Source: Prevotellaceae bacterium
Lineage (GTDB): Bacteria > Bacteroidota > Bacteroidia > Bacteroidales > UBA932
DNA: 12,069 bases
NCBI GenBank assembly: GCA_031287815.1
Contig: JAITSM010000200.1
Location: 1-12,069 of the forward strand
Reading direction: 5' to 3'
Position numbers and translations under genes: made by a program. How positions within the stretch are numbered: the first letter of the stretch is position 1; every line of letters starts with the position of its first letter. Shown here piece by piece: positions 6,904 through 12,069 of this stretch. The notes beneath the pieces were generated by a model, which was given only the letters and a program-made list of their open reading frames with translations, searched no databases and was not told where the DNA came from.

Positions 6904-7515
6904 CTAAAGGTTGCACAGTTTGTCAATAAACAATATGCCGCGCGTATGGTCGTATTCGTGCTGGAAAATCACTGCAGTGAAAACGCCCTGCCGGCTGTAG
7001 CCTTCCAGCCGTTCGCGGAAGCATTCGCCCTGCTCGTTGCTGTATTCCACCTCCACCCAGGGATAACGGACAGAATTGCCGCTAATGCCGGGAATGGACA
7101 GGCATCCGTCGCGGTCAAAGCACACCGTCGTATCCGGGCGGTTAATTATTTCCGGATTAATCGCTACGGTCACCGGCGCGCCCGGCAAATCGAGCCGCAT
7201 AAACAGGAAAATATTTTTCAACACCCCTACTTGCGATGCGGCAATGCCCACGCCGTTTTCGGCTATCAGCGTCGTTTTCAAGCGGGCAATGAGCAATGCC
7301 AGCGTGGAGTCGCCGGCAAAATTTTCAACATTCCCGCAAGGGGTACGGAGGCGCACCGCATCTTGCGGGTCGGTTATTTGCAGCACCCTGAAAGGCGTTT
7401 GTGCCGTTCCCTGATTTATCAACAGGAGCTCCTCTCCGGAAAATACCGCCGGGCGGCAACAGGAAATCAACATAACGCCCGCCACAGCATACCATAACCA
7501 TATTATTTTTTTCAT
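6904..7515 (-). CDS. Peptide deformylase homologue with lipoprotein signal peptide
   Basis: This 203-residue metalloenzyme homologue belongs to the family that removes the formyl group from N-terminal formyl-methionine. All three deformylase motifs are present: GVGIAASQ (88-95, consensus GxGxAAxQ), DGCLS (136-140, consensus EGCLS, here with Asp for Glu) and QHEYDH (185-190, HExxH). The metal ligands are C138, H186 and H190 and the catalytic base is E187. Unusually, the protein begins MKKIIWLWYAVAGVMLISCC, with a basic start, a hydrophobic core and a lipobox LISC ending at C19. This predicts export and lipidation rather than a ribosome-associated cytosolic enzyme. The frame extends upstream to 7539, but the ATG at 7515 gives the proper signal peptide. 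It lies upstream of dnaE on the same strand, separated by a heptamer module. A housekeeping deformylase would be expected elsewhere in the genome. Confidence 0.88.
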   Translation of the reverse strand: MKKIIWLWYAVAGVMLISCCRPAVFSGEELLLINQGTAQTPFRVLQITDPQDAVRLRTPCGNVENFAGDSTLALLIARLKTTLIAENGVGIAASQVGVLKNIFLFMRLDLPGAPVTVAINPEIINRPDTTVCFDRDGCLSIPGISGNSVRYPWVEVEYSNEQGECFRERLEGYSRQGVFTAVIFQHEYDHTRGILFIDKLCNL

Positions 7516-7587
7516 AGTTATAAAATTTAATCGCCGCAAGTTACGAAAAAAGCCGGAAGCGGCAAGCCGGAAAGAAGTCGTGAGACG

Positions 7588-7640
7588 GCTGGCGCCAGTC
7601 CATTCTCCATTAAACAGGCGCCAGCTACCTCAGACTTCAT
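7588..7640. repeat. Heptamer module with two GGCGCC cores
   Basis: Two cores, GGCGCCAGT (7591-7599) and GGCGCCAGC (7617-7625), flank a short CATTCTCCATT segment of the GGAGAAT/ATTCTCC vocabulary. ACTTCATAT follows the second core, recalling the CTTCATA arm at 9109-9144. The tandem arrays are short, so this looks like a reduced or partly deleted module. Confidence 0.6.
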
Positions 7641-7694
7641 ATATCACACCTCTGGAATAAGTTGCATGTTTTTGGTTTATAATTTATTTTATTG

Positions 7695-7722
7695 ATTATA
7701 CCGGTTCGATTGTTTACGTCAA
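7695..7722 (-). promoter_or_regulatory. Possible sigma70-like promoter TTGACG-N16-TATAAT
   Basis: Minus-strand TTGACG (7717-7722) and TATAAT (7695-7700) are separated by 16 bp and point toward the deformylase gene about 180 bp away. The main Bacteroidota sigma factor does not use this consensus, so the match may be chance. It partly overlaps the first copy of the 21-bp tandem repeat. Confidence 0.25.
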
Positions 7723-7762
7723 CATTCCGATTGTTTACGTCAACATTCCGGTTAGTGACGCC
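7707..7762. repeat. 21-bp tandem direct repeat, two perfect copies plus a degenerate third
   Basis: The unit CGATTGTTTACGTCAACATT(C) occurs at 7707-7727 and 7728-7748 without a single difference. It is followed by the related CGGTTAGTGACGCC (7749-7762). Each unit contains the near-palindrome GTTTACGTCAAC around ACGT. A 21-bp spacing is about two helical turns, as in clustered operator sites. It lies between the S41 and deformylase genes and is unrelated to the heptamer modules. Confidence 0.7.
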
Positions 7763-7805
7763 TTTTTTTTACTTTACGGCGGCGCAAACTGTTCGTGTTT
7801 TAGTC

Positions 7806-7871
7806 GTGAGTCATTAGCAGTGAGTTATGAGTTAGCCGGCGCCAGCCAACTTTTAACTTTTAACTTTTAAC
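7806..7871. repeat. Heptamer module: GTGAGTT arm, GGCGCCAGC core, AACTTTT arm
   Basis: The left arm carries GTGAGTC, ATTAGCA, GTGAGTT and ATGAGTT in phase (7806-7833). The core GGCGCCAGC is at 7838-7846. The right arm is three perfect AACTTTT heptamers plus AAC (7848-7871). The module ends 12 bp before the stop codon of the S41-like gene, on its 3' side. Confidence 0.85.
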
Positions 7872-7883
7872 GAGCAGGCTTAA

Positions 7884-8867
7884 TCACCGGTTGTTTAAGT
7901 ATTGATAAGCAAATTCCGTTAACTTGTGGCGGTTGGTTGGCCCTATCGCCGCTGCGTCTTCTTTCGTGGTCGGTATTTTATAATGCGGAGCTACTCCGAG
8001 TTCAAGGGAGCGGTAATGTACGTCATAGGTCGCTTGTTGGGAACAACTCATTGTCCATCCGTTTGGCATTGTATAATCATAACGGCGCGCGCCGCCGCCG
8101 CCGGTGGGCATTCCTGCGAGTACTACATGGGGCAATGTTTTCAAAATAGCGCTAAAGAGAGTTCCTCCGCTGTACGTACCACTCTCTATCAATAGTACTA
8201 TCGGGAGGAACTCGTCAAACACACCGCATCCGGTTACATTTATGGGAATATATCCGGAAAAAGCATTGTGGCTGCGGTCTGATTTGGTTCGCTTGTACAA
8301 AACGGTGCGTGTCCCCGTAAAAAAACAGGAAGCAAAACGATAGACATTATCTTCATTGCCCCCTATGTTTCCCCGAATATCAAGAATGATTCCTTTAGAG
8401 AAAGAATAATGACTGATAATTTCCCGGAACTGTTCCGTATCAAAAGAAGGTTCAAAAGAATTAAAATATATATAGATAATATTGTTGGTAAGTTGAGTAA
8501 CGTCATAGAAACCCATAATATGATCCTGTATGGGGAAATACAGGTAAGCTGTGTAATCTAAGTACATTATATTATTTGTATCCCTCCAATCATACAATAT
8601 AACGGTATCGGGCGTAGAAACAGATACATGCCCGTCTTTTAAAAGATCGATGATTTCCTGAAATATTTGCAATAACTCCTCATCATTTGCTGTGGCGGCA
8701 CGCGGTTTATACGTGCTGTATACGGCATCCCAATCTATGCCTTTTTCCTCAAAATACACATATTTTTCATCCATCTTGTGCCAAAAGAAGTCAAAGGGAT
8801 CGGTAAATACTTCTCTTGAACAGCTAAGTACAATGAATAGACCAATGATAGCTAAAAAATATTTCAT
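7884..8867 (-). CDS. S41-family (tail-specific/C-terminal processing) peptidase-like lipoprotein
   Basis: This 327-residue protein begins MKYFLAIIGLFIVLSCSRE, a lipoprotein signal with lipobox VLSC and predicted lipidation at C16, so it should sit in an envelope membrane. An N-terminal helical part contains FWHKMDEKYVYF (28-39) and LLKDGHVSVS (75-84), typical of S41 proteins. The protease fold core shows ILDIRGNIGGN (161-171) and TYSGGTLFSAIL (231-242), where S233 is the likely nucleophile. AGMPTGGGG (251-259) follows, and HYKIP (295-299) lies near the end of the domain. No PDZ domain is evident between the N-terminal part and the catalytic core, and the protein is shorter than CtpA/Prc. The natural substrate is unknown. 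The ATG at 8867 follows an A/T-rich leader and a TACCTTTG element at 8992-8999. Base composition is visibly more A/T-rich than in neighbouring genes. Confidence 0.85.
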   Translation of the reverse strand: MKYFLAIIGLFIVLSCSREVFTDPFDFFWHKMDEKYVYFEEKGIDWDAVYSTYKPRAATANDEELLQIFQEIIDLLKDGHVSVSTPDTVILYDWRDTNNIMYLDYTAYLYFPIQDHIMGFYDVTQLTNNIIYIYFNSFEPSFDTEQFREIISHYSFSKGIILDIRGNIGGNEDNVYRFASCFFTGTRTVLYKRTKSDRSHNAFSGYIPINVTGCGVFDEFLPIVLLIESGTYSGGTLFSAILKTLPHVVLAGMPTGGGGARRYDYTMPNGWTMSCSQQATYDVHYRSLELGVAPHYKIPTTKEDAAAIGPTNRHKLTEFAYQYLNNR

Positions 8868-8894
8868 AGTCGTTTTTTATTAAATCTGCAGTGC

Positions 8895-8949
8895 CTAACG
8901 GTCAACGGGGCTGCGCCGGCCAACGACGAACAGCCAACGGGCAATGACA
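8895..8949. repeat. Heptamer module with AACGGNN-type units around GCTGCGCCGGCC
   Basis: The left arm has CTAACGG and TCAACGG (8895-8908). A variant core GGCTGCGCCGGCC lies at 8909-8921. The right arm has four units starting AAC or AAT (AACGACG, AACAGCC, AACGGGC, AATGACA; 8922-8949). The period is again exactly seven, but the units are more diverged. The module would be transcribed in the 5' leader of the S41-like gene. Confidence 0.6.
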
Positions 8950-8991
8950 AGTTATGGGGGCGGCTTTTCATTGTTTTCTAATAACTTGGTG

Positions 8992-9022
8992 CAAAGGTAG
9001 AAAAGATTTTTTTAAATATCAA
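8992..9022 (-). promoter_or_regulatory. Bacteroidota-type promoter for the S41-like gene
   Basis: Minus-strand TACCTTTG (8992-8999) matches TAnnTTTG, and TTG at 9020-9022 lies 20 bp upstream as the -33 element. Transcription would leave a leader of about 115 nt containing the heptamer module at 8895-8949. Confidence 0.6.
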
Positions 9023-9030
9023 GACTTTTT

Positions 9031-9144
9031 GAAGTATGAAGTAGGAAGTATGAGGTAGGCGCCAGCTACTGCCTACTGAAAGCTGCCTACTGACTCCGGC
9101 GTTAGCCACTTCATACATCATACTTCATACATCATACTTCATAC
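9031..9144. repeat. Longest heptamer module, two cores and inverted outer arms
   Basis: Four heptamers of GAAGTAT/GAAGTAG/GAGGTAG (9031-9058) lead into core GGCGCCAGC (9058-9066). Four heptamers of TACTGCC/TACTGAA/AGCTGCC/TACTGAC follow (9067-9094), then a second core GGCGTTAGC (9098-9106). Five heptamers alternating CTTCATA and CATCATA finish the module (9109-9143). The first and last arms are largely reverse complements, so the outer part can fold back. It sits between two divergent promoters (S41-like gene and perR). Confidence 0.88.
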
Positions 9145-9159
9145 GATTCACAACTTTTT

Positions 9160-9190
9160 TTTGCTAATTCTATTTTTTTATTTACCTTTG
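9160..9190 (+). promoter_or_regulatory. Bacteroidota-type promoter for perR
   Basis: TTTG at 9160-9163, a 19-bp spacer and TACCTTTG at 9183-9190 together match the full Bacteroidota promoter consensus. Initiation near 9196-9198 would place the PerR-box-like palindrome at 9205-9219 within the first bases of the transcript region. Confidence 0.75.
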
Positions 9191-9204
9191 TAAAAAAATC
9201 AGAT

Positions 9205-9219
9205 TTGTAATAAGTACAA
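9205..9219 (+). promoter_or_regulatory. Candidate PerR box (TTGTAATAAGTACAA)
   Basis: This 15-bp inverted repeat lies just downstream of the perR promoter and 7 bp before the ATG. It matches the Bacillus PerR box TTATAATnATTATAA at 12 of 14 defined positions and keeps 6 of 7 bp of its own dyad symmetry. Its position fits autoregulation of the perR-rubrerythrin operon by promoter clearance block. Confidence 0.6.
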
Positions 9220-9226
9220 TTTTAAA

Positions 9227-9655
9227 ATGAAAACGTCGATCATCATAGACAGGCTGCAGGATCACGGAATTAAGCCGTCGCTACAGCGCATAGCTATTAT
9301 GGAATACCTGATGGGACATTATAACCACCCTACAGCGGATGTTATTTTTAATAAACTGTATCCCGTTATTCCTACGCTGTCGAAAACAACCGTGTACAAT
9401 ACCTTGAAATTACTTGCGTACAAAGGCGCTATCAGCGAAATAACCATTGATGAAAAAAACGTGCGCTACGATGCCGAGATTTCCCCGCATGCCCATTTCC
9501 GCTGCAAATATTGCGGAAACGTGTTCGACTTTCCGGTAAAAAACCTGTCGTCTGTGGTGGCAAAAGAAATAGACGGTTTTCTGATTACCGACGCCCAGTT
9601 GTATTATAAAGGCTATTGCAAAAAATGTAAAACTAAAGCTTCACAGCTTTATTAA
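9227..9655 (+). CDS. perR: Fur-family peroxide-responsive repressor (PerR-like)
   Basis: This 142-residue protein has the Fur-family size. The N-terminal winged helix spans about 1-80, with the recognition region TLSKTTVYNTLKLL (50-63). Candidate regulatory metal ligands match PerR: H34 in HYNHP, D82, H88, H90 in SPHAHF, and D101 in VFDFP. An Asp rather than Glu at the last position is the residue that marks PerR against Fur. Two structural zinc pairs are present: C93xxC96 and C131xxC134. PerR proteins sense hydrogen peroxide by iron-catalysed histidine oxidation and then release peroxide-defence genes. A full promoter and a PerR-box-like palindrome lie upstream, and rubrerythrin follows 31 bp downstream in the same direction. 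Together these support a self-regulated peroxide operon. Fur or Zur identity is less likely given the context. Confidence 0.85.
   Translation: MKTSIIIDRLQDHGIKPSLQRIAIMEYLMGHYNHPTADVIFNKLYPVIPTLSKTTVYNTLKLLAYKGAISEITIDEKNVRYDAEISPHAHFRCKYCGNVFDFPVKNLSSVVAKEIDGFLITDAQLYYKGYCKKCKTKASQLY
9634..9651 (+). other. Stem-loop at the perR 3' end
   Basis: TAAAGCT, loop TCAC, AGCTTTA is a perfect 7-bp stem overlapping the last codons of perR and followed by TTAAATC. It could tune read-through into the rubrerythrin gene or shield the perR message end. The stem is A/T-rich and there is no T-run, so it is a weak terminator at best. Confidence 0.35.
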
Positions 9656-9686
9656 ATCAATATAAACTTTTAAATCTTTTAAAAAA

Positions 9687-10241
9687 ATGAAAAAAAAATG
9701 GATTTGTACCGTGTGCGGTTATGTACACGAAGGGGACGAAGCTCCCGAACGTTGCCCGCAATGCAAGCAACCGAAAGAAAAATTTAAAGAAATGGTGGCT
9801 ACCGAAGGCGCATTAAAATTTGCCGACGAGCACGTGCTTGGCGTCGCCAAAGGCGTTGACGCAACGGTGCTGGAAGGCCTGAAGGCACATTTTATGGGGG
9901 AATCCACCGAAGTAGGCATGTACCTTGCGATGAGCCGCCAGGCCGACCGCGAAGGGTATCCCGAAGTGGCGGAAGCCTTCAAACGGTATGCCTGGGAAGA
10001 GGCGGAACATGCCTCCAAATTCGCCGAACTGTTGGGCGAAGTCGTATGGGATACGAAAACCAACCTACAAAAGCGGATGGAAGCCGAATGTGGCGCCTGC
10101 GAGGACAAGAAACGCATCGCCACGCTGGCAAAACAGCTGAATTTGGATGCTATCCACGACACCGTACATGAAATGTGCAAGGACGAAGCGCGCCACGGAA
10201 AAGGCTTTGAAGGGTTGTATAACCGTTATTTCAAAAAATAA
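9687..10241 (+). CDS. Reverse-type rubrerythrin (N-terminal rubredoxin domain)
   Basis: This 184-residue non-heme iron protein reduces hydrogen peroxide to water with electrons from NADH via rubredoxin partners in anaerobes. The rubredoxin-type iron site comes first: C7, C10, C23 and C26 (CTVC, CPQC). The ferritin-like four-helix domain follows, with di-iron ligands in GESTEVGMY (71-79), WEEAEHASKF (106-115), and the C-terminal CKDEARHGKGFEGLY (about 162-176). Classical rubrerythrin has the rubredoxin domain at the C-terminus, so this is the reversed order. It lies 31 bp behind perR and is probably co-transcribed with it. A perfect 14-bp-stem terminator follows. A cytoplasmic location is expected because no signal peptide is visible. 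I leave the gene symbol empty because names (rbr, rbr3, revRbr) vary. Confidence 0.92.
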   Translation: MKKKWICTVCGYVHEGDEAPERCPQCKQPKEKFKEMVATEGALKFADEHVLGVAKGVDATVLEGLKAHFMGESTEVGMYLAMSRQADREGYPEVAEAFKRYAWEEAEHASKFAELLGEVVWDTKTNLQKRMEAECGACEDKKRIATLAKQLNLDAIHDTVHEMCKDEARHGKGFEGLYNRYFKK

Positions 10242-10262
10242 ACCCGCGCCGGTTACATGGTA

Positions 10263-10297
10263 AACAAAGGCTGCCCCGAAAATGGGCAGCCTTTGTT
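10263..10297. terminator. Bidirectional terminator between rubrerythrin and the FAD oxidoreductase
   Basis: AACAAAGGCTGCCC (10263-10276) and GGGCAGCCTTTGTT (10284-10297) form a perfect 14-bp stem with a 7-nt loop. The A/T-rich base of the stem gives U-rich 3' ends on both strands, suiting two convergent genes. It overlaps the stop codon (10296-10298) of the oxidoreductase gene by two bases. Confidence 0.8.
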
Positions 10298-11870
10298 ATT
10301 GGAAGGGGATGCGTTCTTTTCTGCAAATCCGCTGGATGGCAAATTTGCCGGTAGCGGCCGCCATAGGCAATCCGCCGGTGGGAGCAGCCCACTGCCCCGC
10401 CAGATAAAGGTTCTGTATTCCCTTTATCCGCCCCAGATTGAACTCTTGCCGGACGCGCGCGCCGGGAAGAAAGGACATATAAGCGCCCTTGTAAGTATGG
10501 CAATAGTGGTGAAAAGTAAGCGGCGTGGCAATATCGATCATCTCCAAACGGCCTGCCAGCTGGGGAAACACCGGCAGGAGATTTTTTATTACCCATGCGC
10601 CCAACCGTTCCTTTTCCTGTTTATAGGCTTCATACGATTGTTCCTGCAATGCTTTCCAGTGGTCGAAGTTTGCATCGCGCAAAAGTACGGTAATCAGTGA
10701 CCGGTTACCGGCGGTGAAAGCCGGGTCATGGCAGTAGGTTTTGATATTTAATTGGGAGATGGGCGAGCCGTTGAGCGAAAAAGGCTGTTCGGGTTCGATA
10801 CACAGGTGATGCGGTTTGTCGCCGATATCGGCATTTACGCCCAGCGCCACGTGCGAAACAGCCGAGATAATATATTTGTCGGGATGGCTGAAGCGTTTTT
10901 CAAAATAGGCGCTTTTGTATTTTCCGCCGAGCAGCTTGTACAGCAAAGCATGCGCATCTATGGCCGGTATCACATAATCGGCGGGGATTTCCGCAGCGCC
11001 TTCTGTGAGCCTTATGCCGGTGGCTTTTCCGTTCTTAATAATTATTTCCCCGACTTCCTTATTCAGGTGCAACACGCCACCCAGTGCTTCGAAGCGTTGC
11101 CGGATACGCTCCGCAAAGGCCTTCGACCCGCCGTTCACCCAACCGCCGTCGCCGGAGGTGCGCGTGCCTAACGAGAAAAACAAAGCATACGAAGGCATGT
11201 CGGGATGTACCGTGCACGATAACAGCCGGCGGATGACCGGCGATTTGAACTGTGCGATAAATTCGCCTACCGACAACCGGCTTGTTTTCCGGTCGGGCAT
11301 CCCGGCTTTCAGCATGTGGAAGCCCAGCTTGGCCAGCTCCCACAAATCGGGGCGCTCAAAGGGTTTTTTTACCGGTACTTTGATATGTTGTTTCTGGCGC
11401 ACATATCTGACTAATTTTTTTATCACCGGCGCATCCTCCGGCGAGAGGCGCAGGAATGTTTCTTCGAGTTTGTCTATCTGTGCGTACAGGTGGTATATTT
11501 GACCTTCGTGGAGGGTAGAAACAATTTCTTCCGGCAAATACACTTCCGTGTCGTGCGTCAATGCCCCGATAGTCGTCCAGATATCGTGCAGGGAGCTATT
11601 TTCCCGCGAGCCGGTTACCCATTCGATACAGCCGTCAATGTGGTATTTTCCGCGCGTCCAGCCGGTGCAGTTGCCCCCCGCCTGCTGGTGGGATTCGTAT
11701 ATCTCCGCATCAAAACCGGCCAGGCGGGCGTAGATACCCGCCGTTAATCCCGATATGCCCGCGCCGATAATGATTACTTTTTTAGAATGGAGAATGGGCT
11801 TGCGCCTTAATAGACATTCTCCATTCTCCACGCTCCATTCTCCATTAAAAAGACATTCTCCACGCTCCAT
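10296..11870 (-). CDS. CrtI-like NAD(P)/FAD-dependent oxidoreductase (phytoene desaturase/retinol saturase superfamily)
   Basis: This protein of up to 524 residues has the N-terminal FAD-binding dinucleotide motif KKVIIIGAGISGLTAG (30-45) followed by GGNCTGW (65-71). The C-terminal NLYLAGQWAAPTGGLPMA (487-504) is the second FAD signature of the CrtI/retinol-saturase superfamily. Enzymes of this group oxidise or saturate polyene and isoprenoid lipids; the substrate here is unknown. Residues 1-29 are encoded by a heptamer repeat (MERGECLFNGEWSVENGE...) and look nothing like a family N-terminus, which normally begins directly with MxKKVIIIGAG. At the expected Met codon (11784-11786) the sequence reads TCT. 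The ATG at 11870 is the first in-frame ATG, and a GTG at 11831 is an alternative. The gene lies 17 bp after fabG on the same strand, suggesting an operon. Confidence 0.85.
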   Translation of the reverse strand: MERGECLFNGEWSVENGECLLRRKPILHSKKVIIIGAGISGLTAGIYARLAGFDAEIYESHQQAGGNCTGWTRGKYHIDGCIEWVTGSRENSSLHDIWTTIGALTHDTEVYLPEEIVSTLHEGQIYHLYAQIDKLEETFLRLSPEDAPVIKKLVRYVRQKQHIKVPVKKPFERPDLWELAKLGFHMLKAGMPDRKTSRLSVGEFIAQFKSPVIRRLLSCTVHPDMPSYALFFSLGTRTSGDGGWVNGGSKAFAERIRQRFEALGGVLHLNKEVGEIIIKNGKATGIRLTEGAAEIPADYVIPAIDAHALLYKLLGGKYKSAYFEKRFSHPDKYIISAVSHVALGVNADIGDKPHHLCIEPEQPFSLNGSPISQLNIKTYCHDPAFTAGNRSLITVLLRDANFDHWKALQEQSYEAYKQEKERLGAWVIKNLLPVFPQLAGRLEMIDIATPLTFHHYCHTYKGAYMSFLPGARVRQEFNLGRIKGIQNLYLAGQWAAPTGGLPMAAATGKFAIQRICRKERIPFQ

Positions 11871-11882
11871 TCTCCACGCTCC
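11784..11882. repeat. Heptamer module fused to the start of the oxidoreductase gene
   Basis: Two AGAATGG heptamers (11784-11797), a variant core TTGCGCC (11800-11806) and nine heptamers of the ATTCTCC/ACGCTCC type follow. The right arm is 11816-11843 and 11855-11882, broken by ATTAAAAAGAC. The two arms are partly inverted copies. On the coding strand the units read GGAGAAT and GGAGCGT, so each junction creates ATGGAG and several potential start codons. Confidence 0.88.
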
Positions 11883-11887
11883 ATTTA

Positions 11888-12069
11888 TTAAGTATAAAGC
11901 CCGCCGTTGATGGATACGACTTCGCCGGTAATGTATCCCGCCTGGTCGGAAGCTAAGAATCCGACCAGCGCCGCCACTTCTTCCGGCGTTCCGAAACGCC
12001 CCAGCGGAACCAGCGTTTTGAGCGCATTTTCGTCCAGGTCTTTTGTCATATCGGTGGCAATGTAGCCCG
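11888..12069 (-). CDS. fabG: 3-oxoacyl-ACP reductase, C-terminal part (5' end outside window)
   Basis: The last 60 residues of a short-chain dehydrogenase are visible, ending in two consecutive stop codons (TAA at 11888-11890, then TAA). The sequence GYIATDMTKDL, followed by PLGRFGTPEEVAALVGFLAS and then DQAGYITGEVVSINGGLYT, is the characteristic C-terminal FabG signature. FabG reduces 3-oxoacyl-ACP with NADPH in fatty acid elongation in the cytoplasm. The catalytic Ser-Tyr-Lys and the Rossmann motif lie beyond the window. Other short-chain dehydrogenases share this tail pattern, but the IATDMT and ITGEVVSINGG stretches favour FabG. The CrtI-like gene follows after a 17-bp gap made mostly of heptamer repeat. 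Confidence 0.88.
   Translation of the reverse strand, partial: GYIATDMTKDLDENALKTLVPLGRFGTPEEVAALVGFLASDQAGYITGEVVSINGGLYT

Noticed and set aside
6946..7497. 183-codon plus-strand frame opposite the deformylase gene
   Set aside because: The minus strand carries all three deformylase motifs; the plus-strand product has no recognisable features.
7516..7539. Upstream start for the deformylase gene (MRRLNFIT extension)
   Set aside because: The extension would precede the basic n-region and disrupt a well-formed lipoprotein signal peptide starting at 7515.
9031..9144. CRISPR array
   Set aside because: Units are 7 bp in direct tandem without spacers of 25-40 bp, and no cas genes are present.

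Overview
The window looks like a chromosomal segment of a Bacteroidota (probably Bacteroidales) bacterium. Three things support this. The upstream regions carry the Bacteroidota promoter hexamer-like element TAnnTTTG (TATCTTTG before the epimerase gene and dnaE; TACCTTTG before the S41 protease and perR genes). The start codons lack Shine-Dalgarno sequences and sit in A/T-rich leaders. Two genes encode lipoproteins with short Bacteroidota-style signal peptides. No phage, plasmid, CRISPR, rRNA or tRNA feature is seen.

Layout. Bases 1-324 hold the 3' end of a conserved hypothetical gene. Bases 325-1010 are gene-free and packed with repeats: a heptamer module, a terminator, a roughly 210-bp inverted element, and nested REP-like palindromes. 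galE (+, 1011-2048) meets a WecA/TagO-type sugar-1-phosphate transferase (-) tail to tail, with overlapping stop codons. That transferase lies 34 bp downstream of dnaE (-), the replicative DNA polymerase. Upstream of dnaE come a lipoprotein-type peptide deformylase (-) and an S41-protease-like lipoprotein (-). A divergent pair follows: perR (+) and a reverse-type rubrerythrin (+) form an oxidative-stress operon with a PerR-box-like operator. This operon converges, through a 14-bp-stem terminator, on a CrtI-like FAD oxidoreductase (-) that lies just downstream of the 3' end of fabG (-, cut by the window edge).

Functional themes are envelope sugar metabolism (galE, wecA-like), replication (dnaE), peroxide defence (perR, rubrerythrin), surface or periplasmic lipoproteins (deformylase, protease), and lipid or isoprenoid redox chemistry (fabG, CrtI-like).

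The most unusual signal is not a gene. Most non-operonic intergenic gaps contain a module with short tandem repeats of period exactly 7 bp on one or both sides of a GGCGCCAGC-like core. The heptamers differ between modules but come from a small shared vocabulary (GGAGAAT, AACTTTT, ACTCATA, CTTCATA, GCAGTGG and their complements). One module runs into the 5' end of the CrtI-like gene and appears to supply its start codon and about 29 N-terminal residues.
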